From DT-110 sp030148525 (lineage in GTDB: Bacteria; Bacteroidota; Bacteroidia; Chitinophagales; Saprospiraceae), in assembly GCA_965227445.1 (NCBI GenBank), contig OZ245751.1:806001-870000 (forward strand): 64,000 nt of DNA, given 5' to 3'. Shown in pieces: positions 49,301 to 57,643 of the stretch (positions within the stretch are counted from its first letter, which is position 1; each line of letters opens with the position of its first letter). The translations under genes and the position numbers were made by a program. The notes beneath the pieces were generated by a model. The model searched no databases, had not been told where the DNA came from, and worked only from the letters and a program-made list of their open reading frames with translations.

Positions 49301-49823
49301 TATTTCTTACAAGCTGTATCCGAAAGTATACCGGGATTATCACGAACATTTTGAGATGTATGGTGAGGTCCGCCGGTTGCCAACACCTGCTTTTTTCTTT
49401 GGGCTGGAACCCAACGAAGAGATCATCGTCAGCTTGTCGAAGGGAAAGAATGTGCTGGTAAAATACCTCAATAAAACTATGCCCGACGAACAGGGAATGT
49501 GTTTGGTCTTTTTCGAGTTGAACGGGCAAACCCGTTCGGTTCAAGTGTTAGACCGGAGCTTGCAGGTGGAACGTATGGTAAACCGGAAAGCCACCTCGGA
49601 GAATGAGGTTGGCGCTCCCCTCCAGGGGAGTATTTCCAAGATTTTGGTAGAAGAAGGTGAACAAGTGGAGGCCGGAGCTCCTTTGTTTATCATTGAAGCC
49701 ATGAAAATGGAAAGCACCATTACGGCTCCGATGGCGGGAAGAGTACACAAAGTTTATCTGACGCCTAAGACGATGGTGACCCAAGATGATTTAGTGGTCG
49801 AATTAGAGCCTGCTAACCCCTAA
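46359..49823 (+). CDS. pyc: pyruvate carboxylase
   Basis: A 1154-residue single-chain enzyme that makes oxaloacetate from pyruvate, bicarbonate and ATP. The biotin carboxylase part (1 to about 460) has the ATP-grasp loop ASGGGGRGMR and FIEVNPRIQVEHTVTE. The carboxyltransferase (about 530-830) has FTDTTFRDAHQSLLATRMRT and the HLHTHDTS metal site. The C-terminal biotinyl domain has EAMKMES with the biotinylated lysine K1116. All parts are in order and full length. The EAD11-like gene starts 5 bp after the stop, so the two are probably co-transcribed. With PckA 2.4 kb away it forms the anaplerotic/gluconeogenic node. Confidence 0.96.
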   Translation: MSNDLRTFRKLLVANRGEIAIRVLRAASELKLRTVAIYTYEDRYSLHRYKADEAYQIGAKDDPLKPYLDIETILQIAKDNQVDAIHPGYGFLSENVRFARRCREEGIAFVGPDPEVMERLGDKVAAKTLAREVDVPLIEDSREPLTNADIALREAQRIGYPVIVKAASGGGGRGMRVVRSEKELAGEYEEAKGEALTAFGDGTVFLEKFIEEPKHIEVQLLGDRHGNIVHLYERDCSVQRRFQKVVEVAPCVTIAQETRDRLYDYALRLGKAVNYNNAGTVEFLLDREENVYFIEVNPRIQVEHTVTEEVTGIDLVRSQILIAQGHRLDDDTLRIGTQDDVTIFGCAIQCRVTTEDPSNDFKPDYGRIIAYRSASGMGIRLDAGSAYPGAKISPFFDSLLVKVTAWGRTLPGTAQRLHRALREFRIRGVNTNIGFLLNLLQDDTFRTGQATVNFIKENPALLEPPRWKDRGTKMLRYLAEVIVNENPDVRKRDPNMVFLNPEVPEVDPKAVLPKGNKDRLVEMGREGFVDWLRREKKVQFTDTTFRDAHQSLLATRMRTYDLTKVARPFAQRHGDDVFSMEVWGGATFDVAMRFLKEDPWHRLAEFRREMPNILLQMLLRGSNAVGYTAYPDNLVVAFIEKAAETGIDVFRIFDSLNWIDAMRTSIRTVVDRTDAIAEACLCYTGDITDPKRSKYDIQYYLDLARRLEDEGAHIIAIKDMAGLLKPAAATELIGRLRETVEAPIHLHTHDTSSVQSATYLKAIDAGVDIVDVAISSMSGLTSQPSFNAMAAILQGHERGPDIDLTSLNEFSTYWEAIRRYYYPFETELRSGTAEVYQHEIPGGQYSNLRPQARGLGLEDKFETIKKNYRAANELFGDIVKVTPSSKVVGDMAMFMTSNGFTKEDILEKGDSLDFPDSVKALMRGDLGQTKGGFPEKIQKMVLKEEKPYTERPNAHLEPIDFDEEMESFKREFDSEKTILDLISYKLYPKVYRDYHEHFEMYGEVRRLPTPAFFFGLEPNEEIIVSLSKGKNVLVKYLNKTMPDEQGMCLVFFELNGQTRSVQVLDRSLQVERMVNRKATSENEVGAPLQGSISKILVEEGEQVEAGAPLFIIEAMKMESTITAPMAGRVHKVYLTPKTMVTQDDLVVELEPANP

Positions 49824-49828
49824 TATGT

Positions 49829-50527
49829 ATGCAATTAAAAGAATTGAAAGACCAGCTCTATGAGGCAATCAGTGCCAATCGCATGGATAGGGCTTTTGGC
49901 TTATTGATCGATGATCTTCGTCACGAAGGACCGCACTGGGAAAAGCTGCAAGAACTCCGAAGGGCATATAATCAACTAAAAACGTTGATTATACAGGAGG
50001 CTATTTCCACGGCGGATGCTCAAATTGAGAGTAATCGCCTGTCAGGAAGCTTACTGGAGCTGTTTAATGAGCTGGATTCGGAGGATTTGAATCCCAAGAG
50101 TGCCTATTCCAGTCAGTTGATAACCAACCCTATTCTTATCATTACCCATAATACGGAGCAAAACCTGGATATAGAGGTTTTTGCCAAGATGATGAAATTC
50201 AGTGCGGTCGAGGTGCGCAACTTGATGTCCTACATACCAGATGATCAGACTTACGACCTGGTTGTATTCGACAATATGGACCTGTCGGAATGCCCCACTC
50301 TGGATCAGTGGAAACGGGGCGCAGTTGAGAATCCCCAGCTTATGGAGGATCGCATTGACCTGATGCAGCGCTACCTGGACCAAACGCACTACTACTTTAT
50401 TCACTACGGGCCGCCTCTTTTTTGGTGCGATCAGCATCGCAACCGTCTACAGCAGGCTAACAGCCGCTTCGAGTTGTTCGGATGCATATTCGAAATGCTG
50501 CGTTTCCTGGATGCTCTGAGCGTGTGA
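49829..50527 (+). CDS. effector-associated-domain (EAD11-like) protein of unknown function
   Basis: A 232-residue protein. Residues about 5-82 have the helical pattern of effector-associated domain 11: a short-repeat N-terminus, RAYNQLKTLIIQEAISTADAQ, then ESNRLSGSLLELFNEL. These death-domain-like adaptors are found in bacterial conflict and signalling proteins. The C-terminal 150 residues (NPILIITHNTEQNL, YDLVVFDNMDL, YYFIHYGPPLFWC) look like an alpha/beta domain I do not recognise; it has no TIR, caspase or nucleotide-binding motif I can see. It starts 5 bp after pyc and ends before the minus-strand regulator. It could be a stand-alone conflict component or simply travel with pyc. Confidence 0.6.
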   Translation: MQLKELKDQLYEAISANRMDRAFGLLIDDLRHEGPHWEKLQELRRAYNQLKTLIIQEAISTADAQIESNRLSGSLLELFNELDSEDLNPKSAYSSQLITNPILIITHNTEQNLDIEVFAKMMKFSAVEVRNLMSYIPDDQTYDLVVFDNMDLSECPTLDQWKRGAVENPQLMEDRIDLMQRYLDQTHYYFIHYGPPLFWCDQHRNRLQQANSRFELFGCIFEMLRFLDALSV

Positions 50528-50578
50528 CTGACAAGTATCACCCGACCCTTTGAGGATAGTCAATACATCTGGATACGG

Positions 50579-52096
50579 CTAGTTGTACTTTACAGATGTC
50601 GTACCAGAATGGGAGGCAGTTTCGGTTTGGTCTAGTTTATCTAATTCATCCTGTACTGCCTGGCGAGCCTGCAGAGCTTGGAGCGCAACCGGTTCGGCGA
50701 TACGTTCTTTGCAATCTGAAATTGGACACCGCTCGCAGGTCGTATGTACCTCCACGGTTCGTACCTCCGGATCATCCAACCAGCGAAATAAGCGCCGCAG
50801 GCGATCATTGACCAGTAACCCCAGCGTTACGCTGGTGGTGCACCCCGGTGCATCGGTACTGGCCTTTGCCATACTAATGCACAGGTACGTATTATTCGTA
50901 CCATGGTATCTGCTCAGTTGGGCATCGGCGATCGCTGTAATTCCTTCCTGGCGACAGAATCGGTTAATAATCTCTACCGACAGCCATCGTCGACAATAAT
51001 GCTCCTCCAGTTGATTCGCATGCGGATTATGTAGTTGGGACAAATGCATCTCCTTGGTCATTTCAAACTTCTCGCGATCGGGTTTGGTGAAAAATCGTAA
51101 GAAGAAGATCTGGTGAATACCAAAATGACGTGGAAGTAAATTGGCCAACCGTTGCAGCAGCATTTCCTGGCTAACCTTGTAGGTTTCCAGGAAGTCGAGG
51201 ATGGCCTTTGGATCCCATTCGGGCATGGCAGCGATGGCATGAACCTGCTCGATCACGCTATGCTCTTCCATCAAAAGGGCTACGGCAAAGTAAGAAGCCT
51301 GGAAATCGTTGAACAACTTCTCGAAGCTTTCCAGTTCGATCATTCTGGTTTCATAGGGGCGTTCGGATAATTCCAATGCCTGGAACCCGATTTCTTTTGC
51401 CAACAGCATCAACTCCTGCGGGCCACCGACAAACATAGGATGGATATACAGAGTTTTGGCGGAAGCCGCATAGTACGAACGCACTCGCTGCAAAGCCGGT
51501 CGCTCACCAAGGGTCGTTTTGTCGACCTTAATGCCGTATTCCTCCTGCAAAATATATTCCAGTCTGGCGGGGTCCGGAATCTGTTGGAGCTGATACGTAT
51601 CCCGCACCTGGTTGGCAGCGCGCTCGAGATCGGGGAAGTAGTTGTCGTGCAGATCCTGGTACGATCGCAATGCAGCCTTGTAAAAGTCTTCCCCCTGCAA
51701 TTGGTAGTTCCGCGTGATCTTGATAACTGTGCTGATAAAGGCATTGACTTTCCCGGGTGTGTCGACCAGCAGATTAATGAATTTGGTGAGGTTGATACCG
51801 AATTTTTCGAGGGGGAAGATCTTGAGGAAATCGGAATTCAGCAGATCGAAGATCGGACGCATTTTCTTGTCCGGCTCCAGGGATACCAGGTAGTTGTATT
51901 CGGTACCCAACGCTTTGGCTAATGCAATGATCTTGTCGGCTTTCGGGTACTTCTTACCCTTCTCAATATTGTGGAGGTAGGAAATGGCCAGGCCGGTCTT
52001 ATTCGACAGCTGCTGGTAAGACAATCCTTGCTCCTTGCGGAGTTGGGCCACCTTGAGGCCGAAGATCAGTTTTACGGTGTCAATTTCTTTGAGCAT
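50579..52096 (-). CDS. RamB/ScfR-like XRE regulator with IrrE-type and DUF2083 domains
   Basis: A 505-residue regulator. An XRE helix-turn-helix (about 10-65: YQQLSNKTGLAISYLHNIEKGKKYP) is followed by a long middle region resembling IrrE/ImmA-like domains but without a clear HExxH, and a C-terminal domain with a CERCPISDC cluster (C454, C457, C462) like DUF2083. This layout is that of RamB of actinobacteria, which controls acetate and glyoxylate metabolism. Its start at 52096 is chosen from the HTH; the frame runs open to 52180. It is divergent from pckA with a palindrome between, so regulation of pckA or pyc is a reasonable inference. Confidence 0.8.
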   Translation of the reverse strand: MLKEIDTVKLIFGLKVAQLRKEQGLSYQQLSNKTGLAISYLHNIEKGKKYPKADKIIALAKALGTEYNYLVSLEPDKKMRPIFDLLNSDFLKIFPLEKFGINLTKFINLLVDTPGKVNAFISTVIKITRNYQLQGEDFYKAALRSYQDLHDNYFPDLERAANQVRDTYQLQQIPDPARLEYILQEEYGIKVDKTTLGERPALQRVRSYYAASAKTLYIHPMFVGGPQELMLLAKEIGFQALELSERPYETRMIELESFEKLFNDFQASYFAVALLMEEHSVIEQVHAIAAMPEWDPKAILDFLETYKVSQEMLLQRLANLLPRHFGIHQIFFLRFFTKPDREKFEMTKEMHLSQLHNPHANQLEEHYCRRWLSVEIINRFCRQEGITAIADAQLSRYHGTNNTYLCISMAKASTDAPGCTTSVTLGLLVNDRLRRLFRWLDDPEVRTVEVHTTCERCPISDCKERIAEPVALQALQARQAVQDELDKLDQTETASHSGTTSVKYN

Positions 52097-52129
52097 GACT
52101 GGCGTTTGTACAAAAATAGTAAAATTGAT

Positions 52130-52146
52130 TAGAGAAATTTTCTCTA
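52130..52146. promoter_or_regulatory. candidate operator between regulator and pckA
   Basis: The 17-bp perfect palindrome TAGAGAAAtTTTCTCTA lies in the divergent promoter region, 34 bp from the regulator start and 122 bp from pckA. Its position suits a site bound by the XRE-type regulator, but the binding protein is not shown. Confidence 0.5.
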
Positions 52147-52268
52147 GTGGTGAAACATGCATAAATTGCGGTCGTTTCATCTTTGAAAATCACTAATCAA
52201 ATAACACAACCAAAGGCAGATGGACCTCCCTAAACCGAATCCACTCTGTCTCGCAAAAACCATTACTG

Positions 52269-53876
52269 ATGGAAAAATTTGGAATCAAGAATCCTCAAGC
52301 GAGCCTTGAAGCTCATGGCATAGAGCAGGTTCGTCATGCCTTTTGGAATTTAAGCCCCGAGGAGCTTGTGGAGCATACCATCAAGCGCGATTTGGGTGTT
52401 TTGGCTGATAACGGTGCAGTGTGCATTAGTACAGGAGAATTTACGGGACGATCTCCCAAAGACCGGTTTATTGTAGAAGACGAGCTTACTCGCGATACCG
52501 TGGATTGGAACCACATCAACAAGCCAATTGATGGCAAGTATTTTTACCAATTGCGTGAAAAGATTCAACAGTATTTTTCAGGTAAAGACGTATTCGTCCG
52601 CGATGCCATCGCTTGTGCCGACCAGGATTACCAAATGCCGTTACGGGTAATCAATGAATATCCCTGGAGCAACCAGTTCGTGTACAATATGTTCCTGCGC
52701 CCGACGGAAGAGCAGATCGCTTCTTTTGACCCGGAATGGGTGGTATACAATGCCCCCGGCTTCCTGGCAGACCCGGAAGTAGATGGTACCCGTCAGAAAA
52801 ACTTTGCCATTGTAAACTTCAGTGAAAAGCAGATCATCATCGGAGGTACCGGCTATACCGGTGAGATCAAGAAGGGTATTTTCTCTGTGCTGAATTACGT
52901 GCTGCCCCGCGAGCGCGATGTGCTATCCATGCACTGTTCGGCTAACCAGGGGAAAGGCGGTGATGTGGCCATCTTTTTCGGTCTTTCCGGCACGGGGAAA
53001 ACGACCCTTTCTGCCGACCCTAACCGCGAACTGATCGGGGACGATGAGCACGGTTGGGCCAAAAATGGTGTCTTCAACTTTGAGGGCGGCTGCTATGCCA
53101 AAACCATTGATCTTACCGAGGATAAGGAGCCGGAAATTTTCCGGGCTATCCGCAACCGCGCCATTTTGGAGAATATTGGTTTTCATGAAAACACGCGGGA
53201 AGTGGACTATACAGATAGCTCCATTACTCAGAATACCCGGGTCTCGTACCCGATTTACCACATCGATAATGCACTGGTACCTTCAAAAGGAGGGCACCCT
53301 ACGAATATTTTCTTCCTCACGGCAGATGCTTTCGGGGTACTGCCTCCGATCTCCCGGCTAACCCCGGCACAGGCTATGTACTACTTTATTTCCGGTTATA
53401 CGGCGAAGGTGGCCGGTACGGAAGAAGGAGTTGTTGATCCGCAAGCCACCTTCTCAGCTTGTTTTGGCTCACCTTTCCTGCCACTGCATCCTACGCAGTA
53501 CGCGGAAATGCTCGGTGAGAAAATGCAGAAGCACCAAACTAATGTCTGGTTGGTGAACACCGGATGGACCGGTGGAGCCTTCGGTACGGGTAGTCGTATC
53601 CGCTTGCGCTACACACGCAACATGATTACCGCTGCTTTGACGGGTAAGTTGGATGAATTGAAGTACGATACACATCCAATCTTCGGCCTGGAAATGCCTG
53701 CTTCTTGCCCCAATGTTCCTAACGATGTATTGGATCCCCGGAAGACTTGGGTTAACAAGGATGCCTATGATCGCCAGGCGATTAAATTGGCTAAATCCTT
53801 CGTGGAAAATTTTAAAAAATTCGAAGACAAGGCCAGTGCCGAAATCCTTGAGGCCGCGCCGTCAGTGATGGTGTAA
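52269..53876 (+). CDS. pckA: phosphoenolpyruvate carboxykinase (ATP)
   Basis: A 535-residue enzyme that interconverts oxaloacetate plus ATP with PEP plus CO2, the first committed step of gluconeogenesis. The phosphate-binding kinase-1a loop is GLSGTGKTTLS (from G238, with K244), followed by DDEHGW, the metal and substrate site. Length and N-terminus (MEKFGIKNPQASLE) fit the ATP-type family. The divergent RamB/ScfR-like gene and palindrome suggest carbon-source control. A strong terminator follows. Confidence 0.96.
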   Translation: MEKFGIKNPQASLEAHGIEQVRHAFWNLSPEELVEHTIKRDLGVLADNGAVCISTGEFTGRSPKDRFIVEDELTRDTVDWNHINKPIDGKYFYQLREKIQQYFSGKDVFVRDAIACADQDYQMPLRVINEYPWSNQFVYNMFLRPTEEQIASFDPEWVVYNAPGFLADPEVDGTRQKNFAIVNFSEKQIIIGGTGYTGEIKKGIFSVLNYVLPRERDVLSMHCSANQGKGGDVAIFFGLSGTGKTTLSADPNRELIGDDEHGWAKNGVFNFEGGCYAKTIDLTEDKEPEIFRAIRNRAILENIGFHENTREVDYTDSSITQNTRVSYPIYHIDNALVPSKGGHPTNIFFLTADAFGVLPPISRLTPAQAMYYFISGYTAKVAGTEEGVVDPQATFSACFGSPFLPLHPTQYAEMLGEKMQKHQTNVWLVNTGWTGGAFGTGSRIRLRYTRNMITAALTGKLDELKYDTHPIFGLEMPASCPNVPNDVLDPRKTWVNKDAYDRQAIKLAKSFVENFKKFEDKASAEILEAAPSVMV

Positions 53877-53897
53877 CTATTCGCCTTACGGCAAAAG

Positions 53898-53940
53898 AAA
53901 ACCGATTTCCGGGTCATGCGGAAATCGGTTTTTTCTTTTT
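53898..53940 (+). terminator. intrinsic terminator of pckA, bracketed by GNRA words
   Basis: A 14-bp stem AAAACCGATTTCCG with its complement, a 7-base loop, then a T-rich tail (TTTTTTCTTTTT). Two GNRA hairpin words flank it in inverted orientation: GCCTTACGGCAAAA at 53883 and TTTTGGCGAAAGCC at 53937. Their A and T tracts abut the hairpin. Confidence 0.93.
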
Positions 53941-54006
53941 GGCGAAAGCCCGCTGTTAATTAATGTGAGGTTGAGCCTTGAATAGCTTGCTTTTGCGAAA
54001 TCACGA

Positions 54007-55530
54007 TTAATTAGAGGTATCCCGGATAAAACCAGCTACATCGTCCTTGAATTTTTCTAGTGATGGCTGGTGGGTATACATCATGTGGCCCGCCTCGTAG
54101 TACTCCATGATAATATTGTCCTTGATTTCGGGGGGCAAGCCCAAGTGGTTGATACTGTGCTCCACACCGTAGAATACAGTGGCCAGGTCGTAAATGCCAT
54201 TCAGTACCAATACTTTCATATTGGGGTCTTTGGTGAGGGCTTCGGCCATATCGATGCCCGTATTGATGGCCCCGATGGTTCCCCATGCCATATTCCCCTG
54301 GTGCTTCCAGTCCCAACTGAAACCGCCGCGCCGTCCTGCTGAGACCGTGTAGGTGAGGTCTTTGGATACGCCAAGGTCTTTGTAGAAGTAGTCCATAAAT
54401 CCGGTGATGTAGGCCGGGCTAATTGCCGTACTCTGGGGGTCATAATCGGCCGTTTGGCTCAGCAGGTCCTGATTGATCCCGGTAAACCGGGAGTCCAGAC
54501 GCCCAACTGTCTCACCAGTTTCCCGCATTAATTCCTGAAAGAATTCACCATTAGTTACCCGTAAATCAGCCTTTTCCCAATAATCCGGTGACAGGCCCGT
54601 ATAGGCGGCGAGTTTGGTGGCCATTTCGGTTTTCTCCGTGGGCGACAATTGATCGCCGCGGTACAGCGCGGGCATATATTCCTCTTCGGTAAAGGTGCGG
54701 ACCTCGTCCAGGAAATCATATACATCGGCTGGTTTGTTATTGACCTGATCGTGGTACCAGGCCGTGGCCGCATAGGTGGGGAAATGGACCAGGTAGGGCA
54801 GATCATCGTTGGGTGGGAATAACAACGTTCGCAGATCGAAAACCGCCGAAACCATTATGACTCCGTTCATGGCAATACCCTGGTTGAGCAGATTGTTCAT
54901 AAGGCCGGCATTGCGAAAGGTGCCGTAACTTTCTCCCAACAGGTATTTGGGCGAATTCATACGGCCTTCGCGGATCAAAAACTGAGTGATAAACAGGCTC
55001 AGGCTTCGGATATCCTGATCAACGCCCCAGAAGTCCTTGAAATCAGCCTTACCGATGGGGACACTCAGGCCCGTACCAACGGGGTCCAACATCACCAGGT
55101 CGGCAACATCCAATATGCTGTAGTCATTATCAACCAGATTATAGGGAGCGGCCGGCGTATTGGCCGGATCATTTACCTCGATCCGGGTTGGGCCGAGTAC
55201 TCCCATATGCAACCAAAAGGATGACGATCCGGGCCCGCCATTAAAGGCAAAGACAATGGGGCGCTCCCGTGTGTCCGATACGCCCTGTTTTGCGTAGTAG
55301 GTGAACCCGAACAGCGCAATGGGTTCGTTATTTTCATCGCGCAACTCCATGGTTCCGGCTTCAACATCCAGGTTGATACGTTCTCCGGCGATGGTCAGGC
55401 TGCGTTCCGATAAAAAGGTTTCAGCCTTTGGGTCGGGCTTTTTTTCCTCGGGCCCGGGCATTTCCTGAGCCCAGGAAGTAGCCAGGCATAGCATAAGCAG
55501 GCAGAGTAGGGTAATAGTGGGTTTGTTCAT
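54007..55530 (-). CDS. secreted S10-family serine carboxypeptidase-like peptidase
   Basis: A 507-residue exported protein with a signal peptide (MNKPTITLLCLLMLCLATSWAQ). The S10 family oxyanion segment FNGGPGSSSFW is present, and the catalytic triad is S201 in GESYG, D448 in NGIYDL and H482 in EAGHMMYTH. It should remove C-terminal amino acids outside the cytoplasm. I start at 55530, where the signal peptide begins; the ATG at 55554 would add eight residues. Its start lies 44 bp from the first REP module. Confidence 0.88.
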   Translation of the reverse strand: MNKPTITLLCLLMLCLATSWAQEMPGPEEKKPDPKAETFLSERSLTIAGERINLDVEAGTMELRDENNEPIALFGFTYYAKQGVSDTRERPIVFAFNGGPGSSSFWLHMGVLGPTRIEVNDPANTPAAPYNLVDNDYSILDVADLVMLDPVGTGLSVPIGKADFKDFWGVDQDIRSLSLFITQFLIREGRMNSPKYLLGESYGTFRNAGLMNNLLNQGIAMNGVIMVSAVFDLRTLLFPPNDDLPYLVHFPTYAATAWYHDQVNNKPADVYDFLDEVRTFTEEEYMPALYRGDQLSPTEKTEMATKLAAYTGLSPDYWEKADLRVTNGEFFQELMRETGETVGRLDSRFTGINQDLLSQTADYDPQSTAISPAYITGFMDYFYKDLGVSKDLTYTVSAGRRGGFSWDWKHQGNMAWGTIGAINTGIDMAEALTKDPNMKVLVLNGIYDLATVFYGVEHSINHLGLPPEIKDNIIMEYYEAGHMMYTHQPSLEKFKDDVAGFIRDTSN

Positions 55531-56235
55531 ACGTAATCCATTTTTAGTGAGCATCTAATGTAACGGATTCTCGCCACTAAAGTGGTGGGAATTGGGGGTA
55601 GATGTAGTGAATGCCCACCGCTAAAACGGTGGGTTTATGTTGGTCGTGGGTATATCTAAGCCCCCGGCTTCAGCCGTGGGAACAAGAGCGATGCGAAAGC
55701 GTCAAAGACGACGATACGCCCCCAATAAGCCCATGGCTTTAGCCGTGGGAACATGTGCGATGCAAATGTGGTAAGACGGATGATAGGCCCCAATAAGCCC
55801 GCGGCTTCAGCCGTGGGAACAAGAGCGATGCGAAAGCGTCAAAGACGACGATACGCCCCAAATAAGCCCATGGCTTCAGCCGTGGGAACAAGAGCGATTC
55901 GAAAGCGTCAAAGACGGATGATGCGCCCAAATAAGCCCATGGCTTTAGCCATGGGAACAAGAGCGATTCGAAAGCGTCAAAGACGGATGATACGCCCCCA
56001 ATAAGCCCCCGGCTTTAGCCGTGGGAACATGAGAGATGGGAACGCGACAAAACGAAGATGTCCCCCAATAAGCCCCCGGCTTCAGCCGTGGGAACATGAG
56101 AGATGGGAACGCGACAAAACGAAGATGTCCCCCAATAAGCCCCCGGCTTCAGCCGTGGGAACATGAGAGATGGAAACGCGACAAAACGAAGATGTCCCCA
56201 AATAAGCCCCCGGCTTCAGCCGTGGGAACATTGAG
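55531..56235. repeat. REP module and nine-unit REP array A
   Basis: A module at 55574-55654 has palindromes CCACTAAAGTGG and CCCACCGCTAAAACGGTGGG. Nine cores of the form AAGCCC..GGCTT[CT]AGCC.TGGGAACA follow, starting near 55658 with a period of 67-70 bp. The spacers fall into three recurrent types (AAGAGCGATGCGAAAGCGTC, ATGTGCGATGCAAATGTGG and ATGAGAGATGGGAACGCGAC). Core arms covary (CCCATGGCT with AGCCATGGG or wobble AGCCGTGGG), so they are hairpins. Bases 55531-55573 show nothing else. Confidence 0.93.
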
Positions 56236-56271
56236 CCATAGGCCGGTCATATCCCTTCAACATTGGCCGTT

Positions 56272-56703
56272 TTAACGGCCTAATCCCTCATCATTTAGAA
56301 AATCCTTTACCCGTTCAAGGTAGGGACGAATGGCATGATGCTCTCTCTGCCGTTCGATGTATTCACGTACCCTGGAAAGCCCAAATAGAGATACAGAAAA
56401 GGCACCGTAACCTGTCTGCCAATAGAACGGATTTGGTGCTATGTTAAGCCGGTTGATCTGAAAGGATGAAGCTCCTTTTACCTGTTTCATGACTTCCCTC
56501 AGGTTCCGACTAGGGTGAAGCTGAAATAAAACATGCAGATGATCTGAGGCTCCTCCGATGGAAATCACTGGGCATTTTTGACTCATAAATTGATCGCGAA
56601 CCAAATTATGAATATCACGCTCGATAGTCGGCAGCAGGAAGGGAGCACTTTTTTTTGTTCGCCATATTGCGTGCACGTAGATGTGAGATGTTGAGTGAGC
56701 CAT
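56272..56703 (-). mobile_element. tnpA: IS200/IS605-type Y1 transposase (TnpA)
   Basis: A 143-residue single-strand transposase. The HUH motif is SDHLHVLF (H55, H57) and the nucleophilic tyrosine is Y115 in REYIERQREHH. Its length is that of IS200-type TnpA rather than the longer RAYTs. It lies between two REP arrays built of palindromes with TTTAG/CTAAAG centres, which are probably its substrates. The start is the ATG at 56703. A second frame upstream to 56837 is not part of it. Confidence 0.92.
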
Positions 56704-56793
56704 TGTCGTAGTTTTGGTTCACCATAAGGTAAGTGGTAAAAACCGTGGTAGTCGTCCCATAAACGTTTATGTTCGGATAGAGGACGAAAGGCA

Positions 56794-57587
56794 CCACTAA
56801 AGTGGTGGGAATGGGGGTAGATATAGTGAATGCCCACCGCTAAAGCGGTGGGTTTATGTCGGTTGTGTGTAGATCTAAGCCCGCGGCTTCAGCCGTGGGA
56901 ACAAGAGCGATGCGAAAGCGTCAAAGACGACGATACGCCCCCAATAAGCCCATGGCTTTAGCCGTGGGAACATGTGCGATGCAAATGTGGTAAGACGGAT
57001 GATAGGCCCCAATAAGCCCGCGGCTTCAGCCGTGGGAACAAGAGCGATGCGAAAGCGTCAAAGACGACGATACGCCCCCAATAAGCCCATGGCTTTAGCC
57101 GTGGGAACATGTGCGATGCAAATGTGGTAAGACGGATGATAGGCCCCAATAAGCCCGCGGCTTCAGCCGTGGGAACAAGAGCGATGCGAAAGCGTCAAAG
57201 ACGACGATACGCCCCAAATAAGCCCATGGCTTCAGCCGTGGGAACAAGAGCGATTCGAAAGCGTCAAAGACGAGGATACGCCCCCAATAAGCCCATGGCT
57301 TCAGCCGTGGGAACAAGAGCGATGCGAAAGCGTCAAAGACGGATGATGCGCCCCAATAAGCCCATGGCTTTAGCCGTGGGAACATGTGCGATGCAAATGT
57401 GGTAAAACGGATTATCGCCCCCAATAAGCCCCCGGCTTTAGCCGTGGGAACAAGAGCGATGCGAAAGCGTCAAAGACGGATGATGCGCCCAAATAAGCCC
57501 ATGGCTTTAGCCATGGGAACATGTGCGATGCAAATGTGGTAAAACGGATGATCGCCCCCAATAAGCCCCCGGCTTTAGCCGTGGGGG
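56794..57587. repeat. REP module and eleven-unit REP array B
   Basis: A second copy of the module at 56794-56874 (CCACTAAAGTGG, CCCACCGCTAAAGCGGTGGG) precedes eleven cores from 56877 to about 57587, period about 68 bp. The spacer types alternate (a, b, a, b, a, a, a, b, a, b), so pairs of units have been amplified. The module palindrome and the array core share the form CCCAC-GCTAAAGC-GTGGG with paired changes. The bases from 56704 to 56793 show no gene, apart from a frame continuing the transposase neighbourhood. Confidence 0.93.
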
Positions 57588-57643
57588 GCTCGGGTAGGCG
57601 GGCATTTCCCCGAACCATCTTCCTTCCCGTCCGTTTGTCTGGT

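Noticed and set aside
50579..52096. Phage-type or defence reading of the XRE/IrrE-like protein
   Set aside because: It lacks a clear HExxH and has the DUF2083-type Cys cluster; the long form is a metabolic regulator type, and no phage genes are near.
57095..57424. Long frames through the REP array (proteins starting MFPRLKPWAYWG, both strands)
   Set aside because: They are translations of the repeat itself, repeated copies of the same peptide; no start signal or family match is visible.
55658..57587. Regularly spaced repeats that look like a CRISPR array
   Set aside because: The intervening segments are themselves conserved in a few types and the cores are palindromes at about 68-bp period with a TnpA gene between; there are no unique spacers and no cas genes.
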